DNA of 64,000 nucleotides. Source: Polytrichum commune (lineage: Eukaryota > Streptophyta > Polytrichopsida > Polytrichales > Polytrichaceae). The translations under genes were made by a program, and so were the position numbers. Below the pieces are notes generated by a model. That model was not told the origin of the DNA and made no database searches. It was given only the letters and a program-made list of their open reading frames with translations. Shown one piece after another: positions 10,341 through 23,839 of this stretch; positions within the stretch are counted from its first letter, which is position 1, and the number at the start of each line of letters is the position of its first letter. The DNA is taken from contig OX485809.1 of NCBI GenBank assembly GCA_950295325.1, forward strand, positions 7,688,001 to 7,752,000, written 5' to 3'.

Positions 10341-11440
10341 AACTAATAGTTGATGAGTTGAATTAGTTGGTGAGTTATCCAAGGTCTTCATTAGTGCGAC
10401 TGCTCTATGGGAGCCGGCCCATGCCTCAGTGGCTACCCTGCTTAGGCCACCATGGCCGGCCCGTGACGCCACCGTGGCCACAGGAATGGATACCGGGACT
10501 GCATGGCGGGTGCCGCATTGAGGCTACTGCCTGGCACCCCCCCCCCCCGCCACTTGCCCACAATGCCCCGGGGGCCCTTCAAATGACCTTTGACGGGCGC
10601 CCATTGGCGATGCTTTGAGTACAAGGCAATTAAATGCGCCCATGATTTAAAGGAGATCATAAAAACTTTGGAAGCAACAACTATTATTATGCAAACTGGT
10701 AAGAGGAAGCAAAAAGGTAAAACAACTATCACATCAGCTCTAACTCCAACACCAACTTTACCTCCAATCAATAGTACAAGTGGGGCAATAGGTTCTTGTA
10801 GTACTCCCATTGAGGTGGACACAAGTATATGCTCTCCCCCTCTCTCGCCACATGTACCGGTGTTGATACAACAAATGGCGGGTTCCTCTTTAGCTAGTGT
10901 CAAGGTTATGTTGGAAAACACTTCCATGTTGGCCATTATCAACACACCTTCTCAACCCCTACTATTGAGGACTAACAAATTTGTAAAACATGTTAACAAT
11001 ATCTTAATTCATATGATTCCATGTTGTCTTAATTGTTTCATTTATGCAAACTAACCAAACTTGTCATGTTTGATTGCAACAACAATTTGATAGTTCATGG
11101 AAGACAATGGTATCATGAGACTCATGCTCACACCGAGGATTTAATTTGTTAATTACTGATCTACATGAGAGTCTTCTAGTGCCTAGGATTTCCTCTCCAC
11201 ATTTGTCTGTTCCAATTTGGAAAATGCATGATGTGAATGAGGTTGAAGCAACATTTTAATTTGCCTTCTCATTCCTTCATGATGAGGTATTTGTTCTTTT
11301 ATTTGTCCCTAAGCCAAAGAATGTACATCACGACGTCGGTGCATATGCTACAATATACGATTTCACACTTGGGAAAAGATTGGTGGGGGGTGAATGTATT
11401 GCAACTTTGTTCAAGATTTGACACTTCATGCATGGTGAAT
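10341..11440. other. Intergenic; GC-rich patch with poly-C at 10,390-10,620
   Basis: A GC-rich block includes a run of ten or so C (10,540-10,549). A 154-codon frame follows (10,590-11,054), but it is Thr/Pro/Ser-rich with no family I know and no splice context. I do not call it a gene. Confidence 0.4.
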
Positions 11441-11454
11441 ACGTAACCTTTTGT

Positions 11455-11870
11455 TCAACTTGTTTATATTTCAACCCATGGGTGGACTCTTCATACCACA
11501 TCTGAACTAACGTGAGTGTAAGAAAGGGTATTATTTGAGGCATTAGGATACATAGTATACATAAGAGAGAGGTGTTGTTTTTCCTCTAGTATGTACATCT
11601 AAAAAGGCTATTAAATGTGAAGAAGTAAAGGTAGCTGTACAAAAGGGGCCCCTAAGGTTTAGAGAAAAAATTAACAACATATGTGTTAGTTTCATCCACA
11701 TCACACTTTCATCCATTTTTTCCACATGGACATAGTCGTCAATGACTACCATGTGTCTTATTGTTAGGATTAGCATTTGGGTTCTAGATTTTACAAACAA
11801 AGGTTCTTGGAGCTCTCATGGGCTTCCTTTAGTTTTGCTCTCTAGATTGTGGCTAGGTTGTTGTGCTCTT
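11455..11870 (-). repeat. Inverted copy of dispersed repeat also at 23.84-24.43 and 24.74-25.26 kb
   Basis: Read on the minus strand, the order of landmarks (GAGCACTCC-like motif, a CACACATNTGTTG stretch, GTACATCTACCTTTACTTC, ACCTCTCT, TACTATGTA, GTGCCTCAAA, CCCTTCTTACAC, ATGAAGAGTCCACCC) matches the two direct copies near 24-25 kb. There is no coding capacity. It is probably a non-autonomous transposon, with ends not defined. Confidence 0.6.
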
Positions 11871-12517
11871 ATCTTTGTTTGTTTGACACAACTATGGTGT
11901 TGAAGCAAATTACAATAATACCTAAAAAATTCACAAACACAACACTTTAATACCAAAATTGCAACGTACCTCGACTATATTCAAGCACATTAAATTGTTC
12001 ACAGTTTCCAATCTAGAGGCTCACCTCCCAACTTGGAGCCACACACCAAACATAATGCATGTGTTCTCCTTCCTTTGAGCCTTATCCCTATCTATCCAAA
12101 GTAACTGACAAATACTTAGAAGTCTCAAATCTTACTAAATGTAGACTAAAGCTTCCTTATCTATACACATACATCATTTCACCGTATGATCCTCTCTCTT
12201 CTTCGGATGGAAATTGCAAGCATGAAAGTACAAGGCTAAGGAGCATGGATGAAACAAGTCAATGGATGAGAAGTGAGATCGATAAGTATTATCTATATAC
12301 ATAGATCATTTCACCATATGATTGGAATAAAATCCAGTTTGCGTAAATGAACATGTTTTTTTCAAGAGCATCTCTTAGGTGCTTTTTGGTTTCTCCCAAT
12401 CATTCGTCGTTTCGACAATGTATAAACTAGATGTGCGGGAAAAGTACCTTGTATGTCTTGTTTACAAGTGGGCAAAACAATAGAGATGCATGTGCATACC
12501 ATACCTCGTTCATTAGG
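11871..12517. other. 3' flank of the AUX1/LAX-like gene
   Basis: There is no further gene. This is the downstream region of the minus-strand carrier gene and should contain its 3' UTR. No clear AATAAA signal was picked out. Confidence 0.4.
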
Positions 12518-15500
12518 CTATTTGGGTGTAGAACGTGGACACTGATAGCACTTGTCAAAGAAGCCAAACGAGCTTATTTGCCTTTGGAAGTTTGTAATGC
12601 TTGCCCACCCTCCGAACCCTATTCCGACAACAATGATCCATAGGATGATAAATGTGTTGAGGAGAAGTATGACCGACCAAGGTAGAAAGCGTGGTGGCTG
12701 CATCAGTGAGCCCTGCACATGAAGCAATATTTTATATTGCTCAGGCCTACATCAAATCTAACATCTATCATGCACCTAAGACTTTCATGAACAACAAGTG
12801 CATTTGAGCAGTCGGCCGTCTGTAAAAGGCCAGGTCACATAAAGCATTTCCAAGGTTTCTTGAGAATTATCACAGCAAGAGAAATTGTGACGCGCCTTCA
12901 AAGGATCAGATCCATATGGTTAAAGCTACAAAAGTTCCTCTTGGTCTGTCTAAAGTGAGTGGCAAGTTGCAAGGATACCACAATCTTGAAGCGATCAAAT
13001 TCTCAAAACTTCTCTTGAGATGTGACCACGTCATGAGGTATACTGTAGAGGGTAATCATCCATGAGATTTGAAGATCATATTATGGAGGTGATCATAATT
13101 TCAAGTTGTCTGGAAGGGACAGAAAATTCCAATGGCTACGAATGCGGGGAATACAATAGGTAGGAATCCCCATTTCTGAGCAACATCTAATCTTTTGATA
13201 TTGAGAGTGATGAGTGGTACCCTTACCGAGAACTACCATCACTCGCAATTGCCGAGAGACTACCAACGTTAAGGTTTAAGTATTGAGAGTATCTCCTGTT
13301 GGTGCTCCCATCTTCATCATTTTACCATGTATTTGTGTTAGTTAAGGATTCTCTTCATTCATCTTCTCATGTGAACCAAAAAATATGCAAAAAAGATAAA
13401 GGTGGGCACCTCATAACAGCACTATGTTGTGGGCATCCTCTCTCTCTCTCTCTCTCGGTGTATGAAAGGGTGCCCACACCTACAACGCAAGTTGTGCTTG
13501 GGTTCTTCGTTTCAACCTTTCATGGGTTTACAGGAAGCCTTTTCTTATCATGAATGTGAAATTTTCACTTCCAGAAACGTTGCAAAGATCAAATCGAGGA
13601 GGTAAATGTCATAAACGTTCGATCTAAGTGAATTAACTCACCATGAAACAAACGTTATAAGTGTTAATGTGTTTATGTGTTTTGTCCAATTTGAATTTCT
13701 TCTTACTCCCAACTCTTAATCCTTACAGAGGACCGACTGCCCAACTCTAAGGTACAGAGAATTTGGAAAAACCTGGCGAGCTGCCTTGGTGTGGTACAAA
13801 TAGTTGAAGGCTGCCAAGGGAATGATGTACACGCCCACTGTGATCAACAACGCCCCAATCACAGAGTTGATTGGCCCAAAGAAAGGTATAGCTAAGGCCA
13901 AGAACCAATGAAATGCTACGACAGGAATTCGGACAAGGAATCGAATTAAAAAACTCTTAGTGTGGACTCCAACTGCCTTCTCGCAGAAAAAAAATACTGG
14001 ATTCATCAAGATGACAAATGTCATACCCTGCACGATGAACAGAAAATAAGGTGTTATGGCCTCAAAAGATGTGCTTATGCCTGACTGCACAATTTCCACG
14101 ATCATATGACGCTGTATTGCAAGATGGCCACACACACATGGGCCAAGGTTAGAGAATTTGGAGCCTTGCATATACCTTAAATGGTGGAGCTTTGGTTTCT
14201 CCTTTGGGATTGATTTTCAAGTTTAAGGCCGAACTTGGAGCTTGTAGTCATCAAACTTGAGTTTCTCCCAGTTCAAGTTTAAGCTTGAACTTGAAGAATC
14301 AATCTAGAAAAAGCGGGCAGCAACGATGAAACAAAGCTCCATCAGTTTGGGCACATGTAAGGACTAAATTCGTTTACCTTCAGCTCAAGTTGTATGTTGC
14401 AACCCAATGGAGCATGTGGAAGTTGCTAGAGAGGCTTACTTGGTGAATGACGATTGATGCAATGGCTGCTGTGCGCCAACCGGAAGGGGGAAGGACAGAG
14501 AAAGCATTTGAGTGCGTCAAAAGAGTATCACCAAAGGCCCAATAAACCGCGACGGAGCTTGGAATCACTACACAGAAAGTGTAGAACACAACTGCTACAT
14601 ACACGTACTTGAACTTGGATGGCCGCTTCATCGCCTCCAAAATCTCTCTGCCAGAAAAGGGTGCGGTAACTTAAATAAGTAGACAAGTAACTACGCTATT
14701 CGTTGACTGTGCCTGCGTCCAAATTCTTCCTCATTGACATCTTAAAAATTCCCTAATGCAAGCTATAAAGCCAAGTGCCACTATAAGAGAAGCAACATTT
14801 GACTATATAACATATGGGCTGCTATTCAGAGGACAAGGTAACTCACATGGTGATACCGTGTCCACCAAACGCAAAGATGACATTAGTTGCACCTGTGAAG
14901 AACTCAACCTTATGGTTCGCACCTGTATGTTTCACCCCTGTTGCCTACGCCATGGCCAACAAAGAAATTCATAAGCCCACAGAATTTGGGGTGACATTTG
15001 AATCCCTGGGTTCACATTGTAACCTCTATAAAGTAATCGCTTTGCGAATCACCAACCCAGAGACGTACATTGCGAACTTGCATAGTTTTATGATTAAATA
15101 TAAATGGAGGATTAGGATTGCGTTGGTCCAGGGTACTGCGTTAGAAAGGAGCACCTGGCCATGGCTAATGGATGCAACGGTCAGGTATAGGGCAGTGAGG
15201 GTGGTTGTGAGAACACCAATTACAGCGCCTGCCCGGAAGTGGCCATAATTAGGAAGAAGAACTGCTAGAAAAGATATTGCTCCTACGATGTACGTCCATT
15301 CTCGTTTGTCCAGGCTTGAGTTCGCGTAGTATAGATCGCTGCAACCACCAACGATTCAACCATCAACAAACATTTGTCATGAATTGAGAAGAAGTTAAGG
15401 AGGCAATCCATGAGAGCGGTCCATATGACAACAGCAATTGGCTAGATGGCCCTGTTTCTTTGGACTTTGGATAGACAAGCCAAGTATTCGAAACAAAATA

Positions 15501-17485
15501 GGTCAGACTGTGCAATTCAAGCGAAATGATTATTCTTCTAATGGTTCTTAAAAGATTTCACTCGTACTGCTAGAATATCCGGAGGACTCGGAAAGTTGCT
15601 CACCTGGCCGATGCGATAAGCTGTACAACAGCTGCAATCGAAAGAGTCAACATTATGAAAAAATAGGTTATGTAGCCTCCCAGTCTCCCTGTTAACGCTC
15701 CAATCACTTCGTAATACTGCAAGTGCATATTTTATCTTTGGCCATTAAAACCCGTACATGTTATGGATGTATTGGTTGAAACTGAACATTTAAGAAAAAG
15801 ACTTTAAGATATTATGCAAAGTTGTACGATATTAATCTGGTTAATAGGTAAAGGCTAGGTGAAAGAAAAATCTTGTTGTTTCAGTGTGGAACCAATTACC
15901 GGATTTCTAATAGTTTCTGTCTGTCGGAGATAAAATTGTGCTTTGCAATAATGCGCCTCACCGAAATCACTCTAAGAAGCATGACACCTATAAATTTGTT
16001 ATTATACTTTAAAGGCATCATCCCATGAACTGGACCTTCACATACCTGGAGAACGTGTCCTTGGGGGAATTTTCTTTCCAAGCTGCTGCGAGTTTTGTAC
16101 TCAGCATAGAGCCATGTGAGTAAGTACACAGACCAAGCACCCAAAACTCCATAGAAAATAAACAATATCACGCCGTAGGTGATGCCCATTTGTGACAGCG
16201 AATATGGCAAGGTCAACACCACAGAGCCAACCTGGTTGATAAAGAAATTCGCTGACCGTTAGTAATGAAACACATATCTAACATCTGCTCGCCGGTCACG
16301 CATCTAGATGAAAATCCCTGAGGTCCGTGGGCGCTTCACATGAATTAATTTTCATCAGTGGCCTGCTACATCTTTGCATATAAACTCTTAGGGGTTCTGC
16401 GCCTCCCTTTCCTGCATCACCTGAAAAGAAAATAAAGCTGGCCGGACAAGAGGAGGGAGGAGAGATAGATCGTTACGACTTGGTGCATAGCAGCAAGCAA
16501 AATATATGCATTTATGTTGCGCCTTGCGCCTTGACAAGGATAAGTTTGCCTCAATCCCGCCTCTATCTCAGTAAGCGTTTGACTACTTTTTAGAAAACCT
16601 TCCACGAATATTACCTACTTTTTGTCTACTGCCCTACGGAGCTTCCTCCTGTGTCCACACAAGGAAGGCCGCGACCAGCATTGAAAGGACACGATGTGAA
16701 TTTCGAACAATTCTCTAGATTCTGAGATTTTCTAATCCATGTCTGCTGTTGTCGTCTCTTTAATTCTACAAGAGCCTTCAGAAGAATGTACAAACGGGAA
16801 GGACACGAATTACTCACACCAGATCATATCTGATTACTACGATTTCGCATTTCTAAATCATTAAAATGCTGATGGCTAAATTGAGGAGAACGATGAAACC
16901 CTCGCTACAGACAGTAACATTATTTGAGAATATCTACAATTCTGAGGAATGAAGGATGTGTAGTTGTGGTATCTTTTGCGGCAAAAGAATTTTTATTAGT
17001 CCTTCGGATCAAGATGAGAACACAAAATCAAATTTACACCGACCAAGAAAATTTAGCAGCCACACCTGAATCATCAAGCATTACAACCGAACACGCAGAC
17101 ACAATGAGAAAGTTCCTCAAGCGAGATTCTGACCACATTTAACTATAAAATAAACCGATCAAAGAACAGAGGATTCGTTCCCAATTCGTACAAGCAGCAG
17201 GCTTAGAGTGTTCAACAAGATAATACTATCCAAAACTCGGAAACTACACTCCACTCATACTGGACAAAAGCTCGATACCTGAGCAGCTGATCCAAGGAGC
17301 CATGAGTCGAAAACAGATGATCCGGCCCAAAGTGAAGGTAGAATAGATTTTCGGTGTGAATTTTCCTTTCCTCCGCCAGTCAAGTGCAGGTCTCCCACGT
17401 TAACAGCTGAAACACCGTTCAATCTTTGGCCATTCGGCTGTGCTTGCTCTACAGGTGCCTCCATAGGACCAGCTGGTTCCTTCAT
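12518..17485 (-). CDS. AUX1/LAX-like auxin influx carrier, 481 aa, eight exons
   Basis: By family this is an H+-coupled permease (AAAP superfamily) bringing auxin across the plasma membrane. Exons, minus strand: 17485-17279, 16231-16046, 15716-15604, 15338-15155, 14944-14847, 14647-14440, 14027-13773, 12712-12518. Phases close to 482 codons including TAG, close to Arabidopsis AUX1 (485), which also has eight exons. The start is the first ATG after an in-frame TAG. About 55 hydrophilic residues precede the membrane core of roughly eleven helices. Landmarks are VVLTLPYSLSQMG, EWTYIVGA, VEFFTGATNVIFAFGGHG, SVAVYWAFGD, FFGPINS, FGGWASITNF and the CYQC end (472-475). It is divergent: AGSSVFDSW replaces HGGSVWDAW, SASDLYYANS replaces CASNIYYIND, and FFFCEK replaces YFVWEK. 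The carrier class is sure; auxin as substrate is inferred. The last intron (1,060 bp) holds a TC repeat at 13,439-13,456. Confidence 0.93.
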
Positions 17486-18960
17486 TGTCTTCAAGTGCTA
17501 ATGAAACAGAACTTTCGCTTTATTAGAAGGGCCTTAGAATTGCAATGTAATGAGGTCTTGCATACTTTCAGTGCAATTTTATACTGATCAGGAGCTTCCA
17601 AATCTCCGAAGTCGAAATTGGACACACATTACGTCCGCGTAAGTTTTGATCATGCACGGTAAGCTTACTGTCCCTCGAGCATTCACAGATTCCAATTCAA
17701 TTAAATTTCTCCAGCCGCGTCGCATCCACTCCGCTTACAAAGGCTCCGCAGAAGAATCGAGCTAACCTCGACTACCACTCTGCACGAAAAATCGCATAGT
17801 ACACTAATCCAGGGATTGCACGTCTTTACAGACAAAACTACAAAACTACATAACTACATAGTACACTAGTCCAGGGATTGCACATGTCACTAGAGGCAAA
17901 AGTAGATAATCCATTAATCCGATGCTTGCACGTACATCAGTGACCAGCACGTCCCGTCAAGTCCTCGCCATATTTCAAAAGTTGCACATCACTCCTCCAC
18001 ACCATAGAGCTGGTCTCCTCAATCAACACACTCACTCCACTCCTGAGCTCTGAGCGAGTAAGAATTTAAAGATCAGGCCCCGAATTAGAGACAAACGCAC
18101 AGCGAGACCTACCTGCTTGGCTTCAAATTTATTCCCTCCTCAATTCAGCCTCAACCCTCCCTAGCACACAAAGTTGTTACCGATCGATTGTAAGAGGCAC
18201 AGGAAACACAAATCAATCGGACTAGCCAGCCTCGACTGCCACACTACAGACACAGCAAAGGAGTACACTAATCACTCCTCTCTACACCGTAGAGCCGGCG
18301 TCCTTAATTAGCACACACTGACTGCACTCCTCATCTCCGAGACAATAAGAGTTAAAGATCTTACCCTGCATGTGTGTCAGAATTTACCTACCTGTTCGTC
18401 TTAAAATATTTCTCTCCTCTCACATCAGCCTCAGCCTCAGCCTCCGTATCCAGCAAACGCCTTACCTACCCCTGAGCTCTGCGATTGTAAGAGTCCAAGA
18501 AAAACAAAAGGCAACAAAGCTAGCCAGCCATCTCCGCGCTCCGTTTTGCAATGTATAGAATCGCGAAAAGATATTTTGCGTTCGTCGTTCAACCAACAAA
18601 CACAAACTCCTGTGCTCGATCTGCCGCTGTAATTCAACAATTGTGATTACAATCTCCAAGCCGTAGCTCTCTAGCAGCTTGGGCAGAAAATAAGTAATCA
18701 ATATTGTCGAGTGTCCAAAGAAAAAGAAACAACATTCAAAGAGTGCCTCAAACCACAAGAATGCAAGTGACATTCACTGGAATCCAACAAAGTAGCATCA
18801 AATCAAGGCAAAACTTGTTGTCTGGCAAAACTCAAACATACAAGTAGAAAACAAGCTTTCAGGCAAGGAATGTTGGTTAAGGGAAGTGTTTAGGTTAATT
18901 GTAGCCACTATAGATGAAATTAAGAAAACCACATATGAATTAGAGAAATGGCTTGGATGA
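17486..18960 (-). promoter_or_regulatory. Upstream region of the carrier gene with diverged tandem duplications
   Basis: A unit of about 280 bases at 17,985-18,240 recurs at 18,269-18,545. Shared landmarks in order are CACTCCTC, CACC(A/G)TAGAGC, CACTCC, TTAAAGATC, TTTMYCTCCTC, CAGCCTCA, GATTGTAAGAG and AGCCAGCC. Parts of the same unit recur upstream: CCTCGACTACCACTCTGCAC (17,767) against CCTCGACTGCCACACTAC (18,231), and three copies of an ACTAATCCAGGGATTGCAC phrase at 17,810-17,935. It lies where the promoter and any 5' UTR exon would be. I could not place a transcription start. Alternative first exons are possible but not shown. Confidence 0.6.
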
Positions 18961-19370
18961 ATGTCTAACTTGTTTTAAATTACCTTTTTTTATACGCCCA
19001 ATTTTAGAATATTATTTTCTGGGTTGCCTAACTTACTTTCGCACTTTAATCAATTATTAGGCAACAAGGTGCCCAAGCTGCTAGAGAGCTATGGTACCTA
19101 ATTAAAGAGGTGGAAAATGACAATTGCACATAATATCCAATCCTAGCTCCTCCTGGCGTGCTCCTTCAGGATATACAATAAATAGATACATCATCGTGTG
19201 ATTCCAAATCGTAAGTGACACGAAATATCATATTTAGTGTAGTTTAGTATGCACATCGAAGAATATGATATAACCTAGTTGGTAAAAAATTGATTATGTC
19301 ACTAAAACATTAGAGCAACACGTAACTCCAAACAGTAGCCCACACTAAATTGACAAAATAGTGTAGCTTG
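18961..19370. other. Intergenic spacer, nothing recognised
   Basis: No gene; AT-rich sequence. Confidence 0.4.
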
Positions 19371-19394
19371 TGCGGACGAACGTACTATTGAGTT

Positions 19395-19790
19395 ACTACA
19401 CTAAAATATTGTAATTAGTGTCATATGGCAATTTATATCACTGTGACAACTTTCCACATGACACTTCTCATGCATAAGTTTAGAAATAGTGTCATGGATG
19501 TCTAAAATTTGGATGAAATCCATGTCAATAATTGAAACATAGATTGGTGTATACATCCTACCATCTTTATACTGAAATATTGTCATGGATGATTGACATT
19601 TGGATGGAAAAACACTTAGTAAGTGACAGTAATTGCAACATGTAATGTATAATGCCCAAATCTTTTTCCCAGTAATGACAAATATTGTTAGGTTTACAAT
19701 TAGTGTTAGTGACACTACACATGCGGTTTACAATTAGTATTGAGCAAGACAAATAGAATTGGTAACACTAAATACAATATTTAGTGTGGT
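19395..19790. mobile_element. Foldback MITE-like element with CACTAAA-rich arms
   Basis: The left arm (about 19,398-19,428, TACACTAAAATATTGTAATTAG...) and the reverse complement of the right arm (about 19,757-19,787, CACACTAAATATTGTATTTAG...) match over roughly 30 bases with a few differences. The roughly 330 bases between have no coding capacity. The exact ends and target duplication are unclear. Confidence 0.5.
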
Positions 19791-19799
19791 CTTTTGCCT

Positions 19800-22700
19800 G
19801 TCCAACATACAAGGAACTCATCGAGGTCATCAATCACAAGTTGTCATGACACAAACCTTAACTTTGTTCGTCTAAAGTTTATAGATCAACAATAGATCTC
19901 ATCCATGTCGGCATTACAAGTACCGAGGTGAGCGGTTAGATGAACATGATCGACTATGGATGCCACAACCTTAGATTGTGATGGTGTCTTCTTTTGATGC
20001 CTTCAAAGATGGTTTTTGAGGTTTTTGCACATCCGACCTTTTGCACATTAGACTCATTGAGGTATATGCCGCATATAAGTATGTAAGCTCTTGTAGACGA
20101 TTTCGTGCTTTCATCCTCTCAACTCTTATAATTAGATGTACATCTACATGCATGTGTTGATGTTGCTCATTTGTACCTTGGGGATTGCACTCAAGAGCTT
20201 TTTAAAAAGTATGTGCAAAAATATGTGGGGTCCCAAATAAGAATTGAACCTAGAAATTATGAAATTGTTACTTTACTATGGGGTCTAATCAAATTAATAA
20301 TAACCCATTGTAACTAATATAGAGTTTTTTATATTAGTCCAAATTAGAAAATATTAGTTCTAATATAGCACATGGGTTAGCTATAATAATTACATTTAAG
20401 GATTAGTAAGGTGAATCGTCAATTGTAGAGGTAACGGTATCGTGAGGCAAATTTTTACACATTGTATCTCCCATGTTTTTTTTCCCAAGAGAATCCCAAG
20501 AGATTCTATCTCCCATGTTTTTTTTCATAGTTTTTTTCCATATCTTTGAGGAGAAACCACTTATTCTGTATAGTTGGGATTTTAATGGAACTTTATGAGC
20601 CTATTCCTTTTGTTTTTGTAATTCCTTATGTTTTGTGATTACACTAGTTGCAGCTAGAAACCCTGTGGAAAACCCTCTTTACCCAACAACAGGTTAGCAC
20701 ATCATGGTTAATAAAAAGGCTTAATTGTTAGCAGTAAAAGGGAGTTACCTTTACCAAAGCAACATACATTAGAAGTAAATAAAAGAATGGATAGGGATCA
20801 GCAAAAGGAAATTAGATAAGGAAAAGATAGAAGGTTCCATAGGAGAGGAACCATTGTTTAAGGAGTGGGTAGAACTAACAGAAAGGATTAGAGATAGGGG
20901 AAGAAGAAACGTATTCTAGGAGAGGAAGAACAGTGTTGCATGTGACCAGTTTGACTTTAATACTTGTGAACGTTACCTCCTTGTGTGGGTGGTGTTGTGG
21001 GTACTAAGGATCTTTAAGTCTAGAATCTTGTGTGGAAGTTGAATGATTACTTAGAAAAATGCATGTACTTAGACTAACATATGAACCGGTAGGTGTTGGA
21101 AACATGTATTAGTAAGGCAATTGAGAGGATGTGCAAAGTAAAGAACATGTCCAGTAAGAACACCTATCCACTAGGGCTAGATAAAAGATTCTTTAACATT
21201 AATCAAGTTCCATCGAATGATGAGTGGGCTTTTCAATGGCCAACACGTCTTCTCAAGGATGTGTAGTCCACCCCTTCGTCTTGTTGACCTCGTTTTCTTA
21301 GAAATTAGGGTCTAGTTGATAATAATTAACTAAAGATATTATTATTGTTTTTGAAACCACTTAGGTTTAGCTATGGTAGACAAACCCATTTCCATTAACC
21401 CCCCCCCCCCAATCTTAATATATAGAGTCCTCTAAAGCCGTAAAGTTTCACACATGTAGCCAACACATCACGCGTGATAGAAAAGTAAGTCAAAAGGGCA
21501 GGGATTTGGGTTCCTTGAATTTAAGGGCATTGGTTATACTCAATCTCCCATCTCCCATTTATGGGAATAAGTCAACCTCGGGGGGGGCACTGGCGAAAAA
21601 CGTAGGAACTACGTGCGATAAAATATAGGGTCTTGTATAAAAATTTGGCGTAAAATTTGTAAATTATTAGATGTAGTATAGGGTGCTTTGGGATTGTAAA
21701 ACATGATTATATGTAATATAGCATTTGACAAAACATGATTAAATTACCTAAGTGGTACATATAAAATAGCATGGAGAAAAAGCGATAGTTTCAAAAATTA
21801 AATACTTTGCCACCAAAATATGGCATGTTCTATATAGGAAGAGTTCAAAAGATAAGGGTGAAGGTTGGTACTAAGTGGGGCAATTGTTGGCAACCCATTG
21901 ACTTGATGAAACGTGCAGTCTAGAACGGAAATAGAGAAACGATCTTCCCAACTACTATGGCTTACCTCCATTGGTTCAAAAAACAGCCGGGTCTCAACAA
22001 ATATAAGTATGTTGAGAGTGATTGTGTGTGGGTTGATGTGGATGCTATTATCTCAACTGTGTCTCTACTGTATGAATCAACTAGCAAAATCTACACCTTA
22101 GATGAGGTAGATGCAAACTCATTGAGTGAGTTCATTTCAAATAAAAAATAAAACCTGCTAAATTTGTACTATCTCACACATGTGGAGATATAATTTGGAA
22201 AAAGGGTTGAATGATCATTAGTATACCTTGAAATCTGTAGTAGTCATTTCAGTTCGAGTACCCTCATATCTCCCACATGTGTAAATGGTAGCCTAGCTAG
22301 TTTAGGTGGATTTTGCTTGCATGGCGTGGGATTTTCCTCCAATGTGTAGGATTGGAAGATCAAGGCATCAATTGTAGGGATTCTGCAAACCTTGTAAATG
22401 TGACTTTGAGACACATGTGGCTGGCCTGTTCCCTAAGACCTCAAGGTTTCTAACTGTGTTATCCAACACAACTTTTATTCGTTGGCTCGTGTTGCTTAAT
22501 GACATGTAATTGCAATCTTTTGTTGTTATTGTTTAGTGTTTTCCTTTGCCCGGACTTCAGTGTGACCATGAACCCTAAACCCTAGTAAATGTTTGTTTCT
22601 CTTACTCTGTACATGTGCTTCTAACGAGAATTCTACTGTATCATACACTTTAAGGAATGGGGGCAATCAGGGGAAAAAAAATACATATAAGTAATATAGG

Positions 22701-23100
22701 GTACCATAAAATCAACCATCCAAGAATTTATAATTACCAATAGGGTGCAAATAATCACAACAATTTACCATTATTTCAAAAATTAGCATCCCTTATAATC
22801 CTTTCTCATAGGTAAATAGCCCCCATTTTAATAGGTCATTATCGCAGGTGTATGCAAAATATACAAGGGAGTGCCCCCCCTCCCCCCCGAGAAGTCAACC
22901 CAGGCTATGAATATGGGTTGGGAGAGAATCTTGTCTCTAAAATTATACTATAATTTCAAAACTTGAAAAATATTTTTAATTTTGTTTGTTAAATGTTGTG
23001 GTATCGATTCTAGACTTGTGAAAATCACTCCAGTTTCATACATGTACTACACTTTATGCAAAAGTTACCAAAGGTGACGGTAATGGGTATGCCTACCTTA
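19800..23100. other. Intergenic, no gene recognised
   Basis: Several frames of 60-65 codons occur, including one at 21,957-22,151 with a KYVESDCVWVDVDAI stretch. None matches a family I know or has neighbours that could be spliced to it. Runs of C at about 21,401 and 22,876, and a small direct repeat (ATCTCCCATG followed by poly-T, 20,466 and 20,511), are the only structures. Confidence 0.4.
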
Positions 23101-23357
23101 TTGTATTATAATTGAAACCTCAAGTGTCAGGTGAAATTACCCTAGTATCAATATGATATTAGTTTATGGCATTAACCAATGTTGGTTTGGTGTCAGTTTT
23201 TTTATACTATTTGTGTATCATCTATTATTAGGTTTTCATCTTTTGGGGGGGATATTAGTAGAATATGGGTATTTGACAATATTTTTGTTTTTGATACCAT
23301 TTGGGTCTATTCACCATGTAGGAACCTTCATACCTAAGTTTAATCACTCTAGCATGA

Positions 23358-23775
23358 GGGCCGCTTTACACACAGATGGAGAGCCATGACCATGAAAATC
23401 TAAATGCCCTTGAAAATCTTCCAAAGGCCATACCTTGGAAATAGAAGTATGATACTGCAATCGATGGCCCTCAATTTTAGTGTAAAGTGAAAATGGACCA
23501 TATTAAGGGACTACAACATGTGTTTGGGTTTGGATCCCCACCATGGCAATAAAAACATTTCTAGGAGCCAATGGCAATTTAATTGATTGGCACAATCCCT
23601 AATTTTTTTGTTAGATCCACCTCTTTTTGATGGGCCTCACACAATGTCATGTAGATTGATGTTCTACATAATCCACTTGTTGCCACATAGGACATTGGAT
23701 GTAGATTTTTTCATCTATTCAAATTTCTTTGGTCTCTCTAGCCTTCACGGCATAGTGTACAGTGAGCTTGAATAA
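23358..23775. mobile_element. MITE of the GGCC-TTTACACT-GAG family, possibly nested
   Basis: It starts GGGCCGCTTTACACACAG and closes with an inverse copy near 23,755-23,770. Inside it are phrases shared with elements at 32.1-32.6 and 37.1-37.9 kb: CCATGACCAT, CCAAAGGCCATACC, CCACATAGGACATTGGATGT, ATTCAAATTTCTTTGG. A second inverse end (CCCTCAATTTTAGTGTAAAG at 23,469) suggests one copy lies inside or beside another. Confidence 0.55.
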
Positions 23776-23839
23776 TCTCCAACTTCGTGACCCAGCCACA
23801 TGATTTGTATCACGGGGTCAAGGGTCCTCCATACTAATG

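Noticed and set aside
10442..11054. Overlapping frames of 154-167 codons on opposite strands
   Set aside because: Neither shows a known family, and codon content looks random apart from a Thr/Pro stretch. No splice partner was seen.
14756..15248. Plus-strand frame of 144 codons
   Set aside because: It lies antisense to exons 4 and 5 of the AUX1/LAX-like gene; the minus-strand reading gives the family motifs.
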